A stretch of 64,000 nt of DNA from Roseiarcus fermentans (GCF_003315135.1 NZ_QNRK01000007.1:62001-126000), one strand, 5' to 3'; positions 7,110 to 16,853 are shown, counted from the first letter of the stretch. Notes: generated by a model not told the origin, from the letters alone. Numbers and translations: made by a program.

Positions 7110-8522
7110 ATGGCTTCCGGCCCTCCAGCGCCGGGACCGCGCCCCCTGACCCTTACCATCGCCCGCGACAAGGCCCGGCCGGTGTTCACCGAAGGGTCGC
7201 TGATGCGCCACGTCGCGGTGATGACCGCGACCGGGGCGATCGGGCTCATGGCGATCTTCGCCGTCGATCTTCTGTCGCTGTTCTGGGTGTCCCGCCTCGG
7301 CGACCAGGCCTTCAAGGCGGCGGTCGGCTACGCCGGGCTCGCGGGCTTCTTCGCCATGTCGGTCAACATCGGCCTGACCATCGCCGCGTCCGCCACCGTC
7401 TCGCGGGCGATCGGGGCCGGCGACCGGGCGCGCGGCCGCCGCCTCGCCGCCTCGTCGCTGGTGGTCACCGCGCTGGTCGCCGCCCTGGTCTCGGCGACGA
7501 TGCTCGCGTACCGCGACTGGGCCCTGATCCACGTCGTGCACGCGCGCGGCGAGCCGCTCGCGGTGGCGTCGAAATTCCTCGCCATCACCCTTCCCGCCAA
7601 CGTGCCGATGGCGCTCGGCATGACGCTGGGCGGGCTTCTGCGCGCGGTCGGCGACGCGCGCCGGGCGATGTACGTCACGCTGTCCGGGGCGATCGTCACC
7701 GCCATCCTCGATCCGGCGCTGATCTTCGGGCTCGACCTCGGCGTCTACGGCGCCGCCTGGGCGACCGTCGCCTCGCGGCTGAGCTTCCTCGTCGTGGGCT
7801 TCCACGGCGCGGTCGTGGTGCACGACGTCGTCGCCCGGCCGAGCCTGCGCGCCGCTCGGCGCGACTTCGGCCCGATCATGGCGATCGGCTTCCCCGCCAT
7901 CATGGCCAATCTCGCCACCCCCGTCGGCTCCGCCTACACGGTGCGGGTGTTTTCCGAGTTCGGCGCGGCGGCGGTCGCGGCGGCGGCGATCATCGACCGG
8001 GTGACGCCGGTCGCCTTCGGCGTCATCTTCGCGCTCACCGGCTCGGTCGGGCCGATCATCGGCCAGAACTACGGCGCGAGGCTGATGGGCCGGGTGCAGC
8101 GGACGCTCAGCGATGCGTTCGTGCTGTCGGTCGGCTACGTGTTCCTCGCCTGGGCCGTGCTGGCGCTGGCCGCGCCGCTGATCGTCGCCGCCTTCGACGC
8201 CAAGGGCGAGAGCGCCGATTACGTGACCTTCTACTGCCGCTGGGGCGTCTCCGCCTGGGTGTTCCTGGCCTGTCTCTTCGTCGCCAACACGGCGTTCAAC
8301 AACCTCGGCTTTCCGCTCATGACGATGGGGTTCAACTGGGCGAGGGCGACGCTCGGCACGATTCCGTTCGTGACGCTCGGCGTCCGATATGGTGGAGTGA
8401 AGGGGGGGCTGGTCGGCGTCGCGCTCGGCTGCGCGCTGTTCGGCGCCCTCGCGGTGGCGACGGCCTACTGGACGACGGCGCGGCTCGCGGCGCGCCTCGG
8501 CGACGGAGGAACGAGACGATGA
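7110..8522 (+). CDS. MATE-family multidrug/toxin efflux transporter
   Basis: Inner-membrane exporter of 470 residues with about twelve hydrophobic helices, expected to exchange cationic or lipophilic compounds for H+ or Na+. Family marks include LPANVPMALGMTLGGLLRAVGD in the N-lobe, the paired repeat FPAIMANLATPVGSAYTV and GSVGPIIGQNYGARLMGRV in the C-lobe. A cytoplasmic lead of about 30 residues precedes the first helix. The stop overlaps the next gene's start by an ATGA junction, so the two are probably translationally coupled. The substrate cannot be told from sequence. The regulator upstream at 5.2-6.8 kb is a candidate controller. Confidence 0.92.
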   Translation: MASGPPAPGPRPLTLTIARDKARPVFTEGSLMRHVAVMTATGAIGLMAIFAVDLLSLFWVSRLGDQAFKAAVGYAGLAGFFAMSVNIGLTIAASATVSRAIGAGDRARGRRLAASSLVVTALVAALVSATMLAYRDWALIHVVHARGEPLAVASKFLAITLPANVPMALGMTLGGLLRAVGDARRAMYVTLSGAIVTAILDPALIFGLDLGVYGAAWATVASRLSFLVVGFHGAVVVHDVVARPSLRAARRDFGPIMAIGFPAIMANLATPVGSAYTVRVFSEFGAAAVAAAAIIDRVTPVAFGVIFALTGSVGPIIGQNYGARLMGRVQRTLSDAFVLSVGYVFLAWAVLALAAPLIVAAFDAKGESADYVTFYCRWGVSAWVFLACLFVANTAFNNLGFPLMTMGFNWARATLGTIPFVTLGVRYGGVKGGLVGVALGCALFGALAVATAYWTTARLAARLGDGGTRR

Positions 8523-9199
8523 CGCTCAACGACATTCTGCGGCGCGCGCAGGGCGGCCAGGCCGTCGTGAACCTGGCGGGTCGGCACGGCCTGACGCCCG
8601 AGCAGGCCGAGGCGGCGACCTCGGCCATGCTCCCGGCCTTCGCCGTGGCGTTCGACCGCCTCAGGAGCCGTCCCGAGGCGTTCGGCGCGCTGCTCACCGA
8701 GGTGGCCGGCGGCGGCCACGAAGCGTCGTTCGCTCGAGGCCTCGGCGACGCGCCTGCGGACAGCGCGGCTGCGCGGGTGTTCGGGCCGCCCGAGGACGTG
8801 GCCAAGGTGGTCGACCAGGTCGCCGCGGCCTCGGGCGTGGCGCCGGCGACGATCGCCGCGATGCTGCCCGAGGTCGCCTCGATCCTGCTCGGCGGGCTCT
8901 CCCAGGCGATGGCGGACCAGGGACTTTCGGGCGCGCTCGGCGATCTCGCCGCCGCGGCCTCCGCGCCCGGCGGCCTCGCCGCGGCGCTCGGCCACGCCGA
9001 CGACTCGGGCGGCCTGTTGAAGACGCTCGGCTCGATCTTCGGCGGCTCGCACCGGCCCGCCAGTCCCGAGCAGGCTGCGCTCGTGGCGAGCGTCGCGGCG
9101 CTCGGGGCCATGTTCGTGGCCGGCGTCCAGGCCTCGCAGGCCAGCCAAGCGAGCCTCGCCGCGATCGCCCAGACCCTCAACCCGCCGCCGTCGATCTGA
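8519..9199 (+). CDS. DUF937-family protein
   Basis: Protein of 226 residues rich in Ala and Gly, with the DUF937 pattern of short amphipathic helices: N-terminal LNDILRRAQGGQAVVNLAGR, then VVDQVAAASGVAPATIAAML and LLGGLSQAMADQGLSGALGD, ending in a Ser/Gln-rich helix. No signal peptide or membrane segment is evident. The ATG overlaps the stop of the MATE gene (ATGA), so co-expression is likely. Family function is not established. Confidence 0.75.
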   Translation: MTLNDILRRAQGGQAVVNLAGRHGLTPEQAEAATSAMLPAFAVAFDRLRSRPEAFGALLTEVAGGGHEASFARGLGDAPADSAAARVFGPPEDVAKVVDQVAAASGVAPATIAAMLPEVASILLGGLSQAMADQGLSGALGDLAAAASAPGGLAAALGHADDSGGLLKTLGSIFGGSHRPASPEQAALVASVAALGAMFVAGVQASQASQASLAAIAQTLNPPPSI

Positions 9200-9301
9200 G
9201 GGCGCCTCGGAACGGGAATCGCGCCTCAATTGCATTATGGCCCCCGCACGACTATCTAGCGGCGGCACGCCGGCGCGCCGGTCGAAGGGGCGAATTCCTG
9301 C

Positions 9302-10675
9302 ATGGCTCGCGATGTCGTCGATGGAGAAATAGTCGAATCGCGCGACGCGCTCGCGGCCTGGTTCGAAGCCGGGTGCAAGCGCGACGCGACGCTCAGGGTC
9401 GGCACCGAGCACGAGAAGATCCTGTTCTACCGGGCCGGTCACGCGCCCGTGCCCTACGCCGGCGAGCGGGGGGTGGCGGCGCTGCTCGAGGGCATGAACG
9501 CCCGTCTCGGCTGGGAGCGGATCGAGGACGGCGGCCACCTCATCGGCCTGTTCGACCAGGCGGCGGCGGCGGCGATTTCGCTCGAGCCAGGCGGGCAGTT
9601 CGAACTGTCGGGAGCGCCAATGGAGACGGCGCACGAGACGGCCGCGGAGCTTGCGCGCCACGTCGAGGTCTGGCGTTCGGTCGCCGATCCGCTCGGGCTC
9701 TCGGCGCTGTCGCTCGGCATGAGTCCGAAATGGACGATCGCAGAGACGCCGGTGATGCCGAAGAGCCGTTACGGCATCATGCAGCGCTACATGCCCAAGG
9801 TCGGGACGCGCGGCCTCGACATGATGTTCCGCACCGCGACCGTCCAGACCAATTTCGACTTCCGCGACGAGAAGGACATGGTGATCAAGCTGAGAGTCGC
9901 GCTCGCGCTCCAGCCGGCGATCACCGCGCTGTTCGCCAATTCGCCGTTCACCGACGGCCGGCTCAACGGCTTCCTCTCGGCGCGGTCCGAGATCTGGCGC
10001 GACACCGACCCGGACCGCACCGGCACGATGCCGTTCGCCTTCGAGCCCGGCATGGGCTTCGAGCGCTATGTCGACTACGCCCTCGACGTGCCGCTCTATT
10101 TCCTCAAGCGCGGCTCGACCTACCATGACGTCGCCGGCGCGAGCTTCCGCGATCTCCTGAACGGCAGGCTCGCCGCCGCGCCCGGCGAGCGGGCGACGAT
10201 CGCCGACTGGGCGAACCACTTGTCGACGATCTTTCCGGAAGTGCGGCTCAAGCGCTATCTCGAGATGCGCGGCGCCGACGTCGGACCGCCGGCCCGTGTG
10301 GTCGCGATGACAGCGCTGACCAGCGGGCTCTTCTACGATTCCGGCGCGCTCGCCGCCGCGGCCGCGCTCGTCGAGGGCTGGACGGCCGAGGACCGGCAGA
10401 CGCTTCGCGACGAGGTTCCGCGGCTCGGCTTCGCCGCGACGATCCGCGGACGGCGGCTGCGCGACGTCGCGGTCGACATGGTGGCGATCGCGCGCGGCGG
10501 CCTGGCGGCGCGGGCGAACCGGAACGCCGAGGGCGAGGATGAGCGCGTGTGGCTGCAGCCGCTCGAGGCCATCGCCGACAGCGGGCGGTCGGCAGCGGAA
10601 GCCTGGATCGACCGCTTCAACGGGCCCTGGGGCGGCTCGGTCGAGCCGGCCTTCGAGGAAGCGCTGTTCGAATAG
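9302..10675 (+). CDS. gshA: Glutamate-cysteine ligase, plant/alphaproteobacterial type
   Basis: Cytoplasmic enzyme joining L-glutamate and L-cysteine with ATP, the first step of glutathione synthesis. The 457-residue length fits the GCS2-type plant/proteobacterial family. Typical blocks are VGTEHEKILF near residue 34, EPGGQFELSGAP near 97, the RYGIMQRYMP segment, MFRTATVQTNFDF near 177 and KRGSTYHDVAGASF near 265. The ATG follows a 102-bp non-coding gap, so it has its own promoter. gshB is not in the window. Confidence 0.95.
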   Translation: MARDVVDGEIVESRDALAAWFEAGCKRDATLRVGTEHEKILFYRAGHAPVPYAGERGVAALLEGMNARLGWERIEDGGHLIGLFDQAAAAAISLEPGGQFELSGAPMETAHETAAELARHVEVWRSVADPLGLSALSLGMSPKWTIAETPVMPKSRYGIMQRYMPKVGTRGLDMMFRTATVQTNFDFRDEKDMVIKLRVALALQPAITALFANSPFTDGRLNGFLSARSEIWRDTDPDRTGTMPFAFEPGMGFERYVDYALDVPLYFLKRGSTYHDVAGASFRDLLNGRLAAAPGERATIADWANHLSTIFPEVRLKRYLEMRGADVGPPARVVAMTALTSGLFYDSGALAAAAALVEGWTAEDRQTLRDEVPRLGFAATIRGRRLRDVAVDMVAIARGGLAARANRNAEGEDERVWLQPLEAIADSGRSAAEAWIDRFNGPWGGSVEPAFEEALFE

Positions 10676-10690
10676 ACGCCCTGGCCGGCG

Positions 10691-11032
10691 TCAGCGGGCG
10701 GCGTTTTCGCCGCTGGTCTTGAGAAAGCCGATGCCGCGGTTCAGAGCGTCGGAGGCGGCGCGGCCGATGTCGCCGACGCCCGCCAGCAGCGGCGGCTGAA
10801 TGTAACGGACAGGCTTCTGCACGCTGCGTTCGGGGAACTCGGAGCCCGCCTTGATGTAGCCTCGGATTCGGGCGCAACTCTGTCCGGGCGCCCCGCATTC
10901 CGCAGCGCCGACGCCGGCGTCCGGATCCGGGGCGAGGCCGCCGGCCTGCGCCGGGTTGGCGGCCAGAAGCCCCAGAAGCGCAGCGATCGAAGCGATTGCG
11001 CCTATCGACGACGGTTCGACCCTCTGCCGCAT
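10691..11032 (-). CDS. Small exported protein of unknown function
   Basis: Protein of 113 residues. The chosen ATG gives a clean signal peptide (MRQRVEPSSIGAIASIAALL, cleavage probably after NPAQA). The mature part has two cysteines in AECGAPGQSC followed by ARIRGYIKAGSEFPE, recalling the short Cys-pair plus IRGYI start of alphaproteobacterial porin-like proteins, but it is far too short for a barrel. It lies on the opposite strand from gshA, 15 bp past its stop. Likely periplasmic; function unknown. Confidence 0.65.
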   Translation of the reverse strand: MRQRVEPSSIGAIASIAALLGLLAANPAQAGGLAPDPDAGVGAAECGAPGQSCARIRGYIKAGSEFPERSVQKPVRYIQPPLLAGVGDIGRAASDALNRGIGFLKTSGENAAR

Positions 11033-11182
11033 TCCGACTCGCTTCCCGTTCACGGCCGTCGAGATGAGCCGACATCGTGGCGGCAAAATGGCGCCACCGC
11101 AAAACCCCTCTCGCCATAACCGCGCGCGGACTTCGCCGGCGGCGCTCCCGGAGCCGCGCTCGGCGACTGGCCGGGCGCGCGT

Positions 11183-12226
11183 TCAGCGGAACGGCGGCGA
11201 GTAGAGCAGCCCGCCCTGGGTCCAGAGCCGGTTCAGGCCGCGGTCGAAGCCGATTTTGGTCGACTTGCCGAGGTTGCGTTCGAAGATCTCGCCGTAGTTT
11301 CCGACCTTTTTTACGATGTTGTAGGCGAATTTCGGGTCGAGGCCGATCGCCTCGCCCAAGCTCGGATCGACGCCGAGGAAGCGCCGGATCGCCGGGTCGT
11401 CGCTGGTCAGGAAGCTGTCGACGTTCTGGCTGTCCATGCCCCATTCCTCCGCCTGGATCGTGGCGTAGACGGTCCAGGTGACGATCTGCAGCCACTGGTC
11501 GTCGCCCCAGCGGATGGCGGGGGCGAGCGGCTCCTTCGACAGCCGCTCGGGCAGGACCACCCAGTCGTCCGGGTTGGGCAGCGCCGCGCGGCGGAGGCCG
11601 AGGTCGGAGCCGTCCTGAGTCAGCGCGTCGACGCGGCCGGAGACCAGCGCCTGAGTGAAGGTGTTGGTGTCCTCGATCACCACGGGCTTGTAGGTCTTGC
11701 CCGCCTTCTTGAAGAAGTCGGCGATGTTGGCTTCGCTCGTCGTGCCGCTCTGCACGCCGATCGTCGCGCCGTCGAGGTCGGCGGCCTTGGTCACCCCGAG
11801 CGACTTCTTCACCAGGATGGCCTGCCCGTCGTAGAACACGACCGGGCCGAAATTGAAATTCAGCTTGAACGCGCGAAGAATCGTCTCGGTCACGCCGGAG
11901 AGCAGGATGTCGAACTGTCCCGCCTGAAGGGCGGGCAGGCGTTGCTGCGGCGAGGCGTTGGTGAACTCGATCTTGTCGGGATCGTTGAACAGGGTGACGG
12001 CGAGGGCGCGGCCGAAATCGACGAAGAACCCCCGCCACCTGCCGCTGGCGTCGGGGGCGAAGAAGCCTTGCTGGCTGCCGACGCCGGCGCGAATGACGCC
12101 GCGCTGCCGGATCTGGTCGACCGTCGGCCCGGCCTCGGCCGGGGCCGCGGCGCCGAAGCCGACGCCGAGCGCGAGAATCGCCAGCGCGACGCCGGCGGCC
12201 CGGCCGATGGAAGTTCTCGTCGCCAT
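11183..12226 (-). CDS. Amino-acid ABC transporter substrate-binding protein (AapJ-like)
   Basis: Periplasmic binding protein of 347 residues. The signal peptide ends at APAEA, followed by the family start TVDQIRQRGVIRAGVGSQQG and FAPDASGRWRGFFVDFGRAL. Later motifs include GVTETILRAF, the IGVQSGTTSEANIADFF region and WGMDSQNVDSFLTSDDPAIR near the C-terminus. Overall it resembles the general L-amino-acid binding protein AapJ. It stands alone: no permease or ATPase is adjacent. An AapP-like ATPase at 50.9 kb may be part of the same transporter. Ligand specificity is inferred only from family. Confidence 0.9.
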   Translation of the reverse strand: MATRTSIGRAAGVALAILALGVGFGAAAPAEAGPTVDQIRQRGVIRAGVGSQQGFFAPDASGRWRGFFVDFGRALAVTLFNDPDKIEFTNASPQQRLPALQAGQFDILLSGVTETILRAFKLNFNFGPVVFYDGQAILVKKSLGVTKAADLDGATIGVQSGTTSEANIADFFKKAGKTYKPVVIEDTNTFTQALVSGRVDALTQDGSDLGLRRAALPNPDDWVVLPERLSKEPLAPAIRWGDDQWLQIVTWTVYATIQAEEWGMDSQNVDSFLTSDDPAIRRFLGVDPSLGEAIGLDPKFAYNIVKKVGNYGEIFERNLGKSTKIGFDRGLNRLWTQGGLLYSPPFR

Positions 12227-12465
12227 AATTGTCCTCTCGTCCGGTCGGGCGTCGCGGCGCCTCCGCCAACGACCCTAGACCGAGCCCGACGGGCAGGAAA
12301 GCCTGCCACACATCCCGTTCGGCCGAGGAAACCCCGCGAGCCTGCGACGGCGCCTCGACCGCCGCGCTCGGCTCGCGCCGCGCGCGCGGGCCGGAGACGT
12401 CTGGACTTCCCCGCCATTCCCGCCCAATCTTCGGCGCAAGGATCCACACGAAAAGCCCAAGGCCC

Positions 12466-13638
12466 ATGATTCCCAACGCGGCAAAACCGTTCGACTTCGA
12501 CCTCGGCGAGACCGCCGACATGATTCGCGACAGCGCGCGGGATTTCTCCGACAACGAGATCGTGCCGCGCGCCGCCGCGATCGACCGCGACAACCTGTTC
12601 CCGCGCGACCTGTGGCCGAAGATGGGGGCGCTCGGCCTGCACGGCGTCACGGCGCCGGAGGAATACGGCGGCCTCGGCCTCGGCTACCTGCATCACTGCG
12701 TGGCGATGGAGGAAGTGTCGCGCGCATCGGGGTCGGTCGGCCTCTCCTACGGCGCCCATTCGAACCTGTGCGTCAACCAGATCGTGCGCAACGGCACGCC
12801 CGCGCAGAAGACCCGCTACCTGCCGAAGCTCATCTCCGGCGAGCATGTCGGGGCGCTGGCGATGTCCGAGCCCAACGCCGGCTCGGACGTGGTGTCGATG
12901 ACCGCAAGGGCCGAGAAGAATGGCGACCGCTGGGTTATAAACGGTACTAAAATGTGGATTACCAACGGCCCTGTCGCCGAGACGCTGGTCGTCTACGCCA
13001 AGACCGATCCGGCCGCCGGACCGCGCGGCATCACCGCCTTCCTGGTCGAGCGCGGGTTCGCCGGCTTCTCCAGCGGCCAGAAGCTCGACAAGCTCGGCAT
13101 GCGCGGCTCGGACACCTCGGAACTGGTGTTCACCGACTGCGAGGTCCCGGAGGAGAATGTGCTGGGCGAGGTCGGCAAGGGCGTGCGGGTGCTGATGAGC
13201 GGGCTCGACTACGAGCGCGTCGTGCTGTCGGCCGGTCCGCTCGGGCTGATGGCCGCAGCCCTCGACGTGGTTCTCCCCTATATCCACGAGCGAAAGCAGT
13301 TCGGCCAGCCGATCGGCTCGTTCCAGCTCGTCCAGGGCAAGCTCGCCGACATGCACGTCGCCCTGATGGCCTCGCGCGCCTATGTCTACGCCGTGGCGAA
13401 GGCGTGCGACCGCGGCCAGACCACGCGCGAGGACGCCGCCGGCGCGATTCTCTACGCGGCCGAGCGCGCCACGGCGGTCGCCCTCGACGCGATTCAGATT
13501 CTCGGCGGCAACGGCTACACCAACGACTATCCCGTGGCCCGCCTGTTGCGCGACGCAAAACTCTACGAGATCGGCGCCGGCACGAGCGAGATCCGCCGCA
13601 TGCTGATCGGACGCGAGCTGTTCGAGAAGACGGCGTAA
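12466..13638 (+). CDS. ivd: Isovaleryl-CoA dehydrogenase
   Basis: FAD-dependent acyl-CoA dehydrogenase of 390 residues, predicted to oxidise isovaleryl-CoA to 3-methylcrotonyl-CoA in leucine breakdown. It shows [16 protein letters not shown] and WITNGP for FAD/substrate binding, and [20 protein letters not shown] near the C-terminus. The catalytic Glu is in [14 protein letters not shown], the position that separates isovaleryl-CoA dehydrogenases from other family members. The ATG at 12466 gives the standard length. The methylcrotonyl-CoA carboxylase genes that often follow are absent; the next gene is convergent and unrelated. Confidence 0.9.
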   Translation: MIPNAAKPFDFDLGETADMIRDSARDFSDNEIVPRAAAIDRDNLFPRDLWPKMGALGLHGVTAPEEYGGLGLGYLHHCVAMEEVSRASGSVGLSYGAHSNLCVNQIVRNGTPAQKTRYLPKLISGEHVGALAMSEPNAGSDVVSMTARAEKNGDRWVINGTKMWITNGPVAETLVVYAKTDPAAGPRGITAFLVERGFAGFSSGQKLDKLGMRGSDTSELVFTDCEVPEENVLGEVGKGVRVLMSGLDYERVVLSAGPLGLMAAALDVVLPYIHERKQFGQPIGSFQLVQGKLADMHVALMASRAYVYAVAKACDRGQTTREDAAGAILYAAERATAVALDAIQILGGNGYTNDYPVARLLRDAKLYEIGAGTSEIRRMLIGRELFEKTA

Positions 13639-13671
13639 GACGGGGCCTGCGCCCCCGCTCGCCTTCGCCTG

Positions 13672-14481
13672 CTAAAAGGTTCGCCACACGGCCAGCGCCG
13701 CGCCGCGCTCGGTGTTGGTCTTCACCGCGAGCGACGTCCAGAAATAGCCGACCTGCAGCGACCATCGGTCCCAGAGCGGCATGACCAGGCTCGCCTGCAA
13801 GACGTTCTGCCGCCACGCCGGAAACGACCGGTCGGTCGCGGCCGTCGAGACCACGAGAAAGTCCTGCAGCATCAGGATGAAGCCCGGCGCGGGCTTGAGG
13901 CCGATCGTCACGTCGGTATGCCATTCGTCGGGCGGCCCGGCGCTGCGGAAGCGGAAGCCGGACTCGAGATTGAAGAATCCCGGCGCGGGGCCGAGCGAAA
14001 AGCCGTAACCGGCGAGCATCCGCGGCTCCACGGCCCCGCCGGTGTTCCCCGCCTGCGCCGGCGAAGCCGGATTGTACGCGCCCGGCAGGAACAGGGTGGC
14101 CTGTCCCGAAAACACCCAGTCGCCGAGCGAGGCGAACTTGGCGCGCAGGCCGAGTTCCGAATAGTCGGGCCCCACGTAGAGGCTCGATTGCGGGCGGCTC
14201 AGCGCATAGCGCTCGATGGCCATCTGGCCGAAGACCGTCCATGTGTCGTTGAGCCCGTATTCGGCGTAGGTCTGAAGGTCGGCCCGGTTCTGCTTGACGG
14301 CCGGATTGCCGCCCCAGGGGGCGCCGTCTCCGGTCCAGCCCCAGAGCGCGTCGATCATCAGCCCCTGGCCCTGCGGCTGGGTCCAGGCGCCCGCCAGCGC
14401 CGGGGAGCAGGCGAACACGCTCGGCGCCAGGGCGCAGATCATCCGTCCGAAGCGTCCCGCCCGCCGGGCGAAACTGTCCAC
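13672..14481 (-). CDS. Exported, probably outer-membrane beta-barrel protein of unknown function
   Basis: Protein of 269 residues from a GTG start, with a signal region ending SVFACSPALAGA. An internal ATG 13 codons in is an alternative start. The mature chain alternates polar and aromatic residues in strand-like runs (YGLNDTWTVFGQMAIERYAL, DWVFSGQATLFLPG, LQVGYFWTSLAVKT) and ends in Phe (WRTF), as outer-membrane barrel proteins do. It may sense or transport small molecules; no specific family is recognised. Confidence 0.7.
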   Translation of the reverse strand: MDSFARRAGRFGRMICALAPSVFACSPALAGAWTQPQGQGLMIDALWGWTGDGAPWGGNPAVKQNRADLQTYAEYGLNDTWTVFGQMAIERYALSRPQSSLYVGPDYSELGLRAKFASLGDWVFSGQATLFLPGAYNPASPAQAGNTGGAVEPRMLAGYGFSLGPAPGFFNLESGFRFRSAGPPDEWHTDVTIGLKPAPGFILMLQDFLVVSTAATDRSFPAWRQNVLQASLVMPLWDRWSLQVGYFWTSLAVKTNTERGAALAVWRTF

Positions 14482-14710
14482 GAGGCGCCTCTGCCGCCGA
14501 GGCCGTCATGCGTGAGAAGCGGAGCATCCGCCTGCGGCCGCAATCGACGCCGGCCGCATACACCATGAAAGCGCGGCGGTTTACGCTGCGTCAAGCAAAA
14601 AGATGACGCCGTCAACGAAACCGGCGCCGTCGGGCGCCGAGATGACCGCGCAACGGCCGGGCGCGGACTTCGGAACGGGCGGAGGGACGGCCGTCGCGGC
14701 GGCCGTGCGG

Positions 14711-16399
14711 TCAGACCCGATGCGGGTCGGCGGCCGCGAGCGTGCCGAGACGCAGATCGCCGACCGGGGCGAGACGGGTCGGATCGAACACGGCGCCGCC
14801 GTGGCTGGCCAGCGCCGAGGCCAGATCCGAGGCGACCGATCCGGCTCCGCTTCCTCGCGGCGCAATCGAGATCGAGGCCGCCTCGTCGACCGGAGCGATC
14901 GCCGCGAGCGTTTTCGCCAGCCCGACGGCGCCCGGTGTGGAGGCGGGCGGCGGATTGTTGACGACCAGGGTCTTGGCCGCCGACGTGTAGGAGACGCCGC
15001 CGATCGTGTCGGTCGCGGTGATCGTCAGGGTCGCGGAGGGCGTTCCGCCGCCCCGATAGTGCGACGTCAGCGTGAGTCCGCTGTCGACTTCGGCCGCGGT
15101 CAGGGTGAGGGAACTCCCGCTGAACCGGGCGCCGTCGAGGCTGTCGGTGATGGTCTCGTAGCGGGGAAGTCCGGCGATGGTCACCGTCGTCGCGGTCGCC
15201 GAAGCGGGCGCCGTCACGTGGACGCCGAGCGCGACCTTGCCGCCGCCGCCGGAGACCGTCAGCGGGGATTTGGCGATCGAGAGCGTCGGCGCGGCCGGCG
15301 TCGTGGCGGACTGGAGGGTGAAGGTGACCGCGTTGGAGGTTCCCTTGCCCGCGCTGTTGGCGTCGGTCGCGGTCAGGACGTTGGCGCCCGCATTGGCGAG
15401 CGTGACGGCGGCCGACCAGGCGCCGTTGGCGGCGACCGTGGCCGAGCCGATCGACTTGGTCCCGTCGAGGATGGTCACCGTCGATCCGGCGTCGGCGACG
15501 TCGACCGTGCCTGCGATGGTCTGCGCCGCCGACGTCGTGGTGACGCCCTTGGTGACGATGGCGACCGTCGGAACCGTTCCCGCCGGCGGCGAGGAGGAGA
15601 AGCCCTGGGTGTCGATGCCGTCGAAGGCCTGGTCGGGATTGGCGATATAGTAGCCGAAGCCGGCGGCCTTGTCCTTGGCCACGACGTCGGCGACCTGGGC
15701 GGCGCCCGAGACGAACTCGATGTCGATCACCGGCTTGCCGGCCGCCGTCACGTTCTTGAGGTATCCCGCCACCTCGCTGGTGCCGTCCGCCGGCTGCGCC
15801 GTCGTCGGGCTCTGGTAGTACAGGGATTCTTCGATCGCGCCGCTGATCGTGTTGACCAGCGTGCTGTTGGCGAGCATGTCGTATGCGCCCGAGGAATTGA
15901 TCCAGATCTGAAAATTCGGATCCTTGGAATGCGCGTAATTCGCCACCTCCTGGATCAGGGTGATCATTGCGCCTTCCGCGGACGCCAGAGTTCCCCCCGG
16001 CGCGTTCTGGATCGACCAGGCCGTTTCGGCCTGGTTGACGACGTCGAAGAAAGCCCCCTGATAGCCGCCGTCGATCATGGTCTGGACGTAGGTTTCGGCG
16101 ACACTCAGCCACGCCGGGGTCCAGTAGGCCGCCTGATAGACCCCGGACGTCACCTGCGGCCCGAGCGCGGAACTCGGCAGGCTAGAAAAATACGGCCGGT
16201 AGCTCTCCGCCATCCCGATGCTGAAATAGCCGAGCAGCGATCCGCCGCCCGATTCCATCTGCGCGACCTGGGCGTTGGTGAAGAGACCGCCGTTGGCGCC
16301 GCCGTAAATATCGATGAGCTTCACGCCGACAGGCGCGGAGGCGACCTGAGCCGGGTCGATGTCGTTATAAACCACAACTCCGTTGACTGGCGTAGACAT
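14711..16399 (-). CDS. TM1410/GH114-like glycosidase-type protein with C-terminal Ig-like repeats
   Basis: Protein of 562 residues. Residues 1-255 resemble the TM1410/GH114 (endo-alpha-1,4-polygalactosaminidase-like) barrel: GYFSIGMAESYRPYF, TPAWLSVAETYV, MIDGGYQGAFFDVVN with its acidic pair, and GKPVIDIEFVSG. Residues 275-365 look like a bacterial Ig-like domain (TIAGTVDVADAGSTVTILDG) and a second Ser/Thr/Gly-rich beta domain follows to about residue 490. There is no signal peptide, so it is either cytoplasmic or exported by a leaderless route such as type I secretion. Exopolysaccharide processing is a reasonable but unproven role. It has a long upstream region with an inverted repeat. Confidence 0.75.
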   Translation of the reverse strand: MSTPVNGVVVYNDIDPAQVASAPVGVKLIDIYGGANGGLFTNAQVAQMESGGGSLLGYFSIGMAESYRPYFSSLPSSALGPQVTSGVYQAAYWTPAWLSVAETYVQTMIDGGYQGAFFDVVNQAETAWSIQNAPGGTLASAEGAMITLIQEVANYAHSKDPNFQIWINSSGAYDMLANSTLVNTISGAIEESLYYQSPTTAQPADGTSEVAGYLKNVTAAGKPVIDIEFVSGAAQVADVVAKDKAAGFGYYIANPDQAFDGIDTQGFSSSPPAGTVPTVAIVTKGVTTTSAAQTIAGTVDVADAGSTVTILDGTKSIGSATVAANGAWSAAVTLANAGANVLTATDANSAGKGTSNAVTFTLQSATTPAAPTLSIAKSPLTVSGGGGKVALGVHVTAPASATATTVTIAGLPRYETITDSLDGARFSGSSLTLTAAEVDSGLTLTSHYRGGGTPSATLTITATDTIGGVSYTSAAKTLVVNNPPPASTPGAVGLAKTLAAIAPVDEAASISIAPRGSGAGSVASDLASALASHGGAVFDPTRLAPVGDLRLGTLAAADPHRV

Positions 16400-16690
16400 T
16401 CACTCTGTTCCTCTTCGACGTGCGCGCTGTGCGCCTGTGTGAGGGCGTCCGGGGGGCGCGGTGGACACGCGTCGAGAAGTCCGGAATTGCGCCCGGCGCG
16501 GTCTCTTGAACCGCCTCCGGCTGAAGTCAGGAACGCGGAGGCGTGCGTTCTGCTTTCACCTCGCAAATATTATTTCAGATTAAATCAATTGAAACGATTG
16601 TTTACCGCGTCATCTCGTCACAGGGAACACGTGTGTAGTCCGGATTTGCAGTGAATTGGGAATGTTATGGAAGGATTGCCGACGTTAGAC
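16400..16690. other. AT-richer upstream region of the TM1410-like gene
   Basis: No coding frame is convincing here. From about 16558 the base composition drops well below the surroundings (for example TATTATTTCAGATTAAATC), which suits a promoter zone or a horizontally acquired scrap. Confidence 0.4.
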
Positions 16691-16715
16691 TGAATTCAAG
16701 CCTTGCTTGAATTCA
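16691..16715. repeat. Perfect inverted repeat, 10-bp arms with 5-base loop
   Basis: TGAATTCAAG and CTTGAATTCA are separated by CCTTG. It lies about 290 bp upstream of the TM1410-like start. It is AT-rich and without a T-tract, so an operator is more likely than a terminator. Confidence 0.6.
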
Positions 16716-16755
16716 ATTTTGAACGAATCTAATGGCTTGTGATGTGAACAAACCT

Positions 16756-16824
16756 GTCATCCGGAGCGTTGGTTTTCGCAGCCGGGAGCGCGAGCCCGGA
16801 CCTCCGCCGCGCCTTGGGAATGAC
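16756..16824. repeat. Short GTCAT...ATGAC palindromic element
   Basis: The segment begins GTCATCCGGAGCG and ends TTGGGAATGAC, giving short terminal inverted repeats of the same GTCAT type seen at 4716 and 16854. No coding content is seen; probably a REP-like element. Confidence 0.5.
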
Positions 16825-16853
16825 GGGCGGTCGTCAAAACCCGAGGTGGGGCG

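Noticed and set aside
5040-7823. A 927-codon open frame on the minus strand across the regulator and MATE genes
   Set aside because: It is Arg/Asp/Pro-rich, has no domain similarity and is explained by GC-driven antisense coding opposite two well-supported genes.
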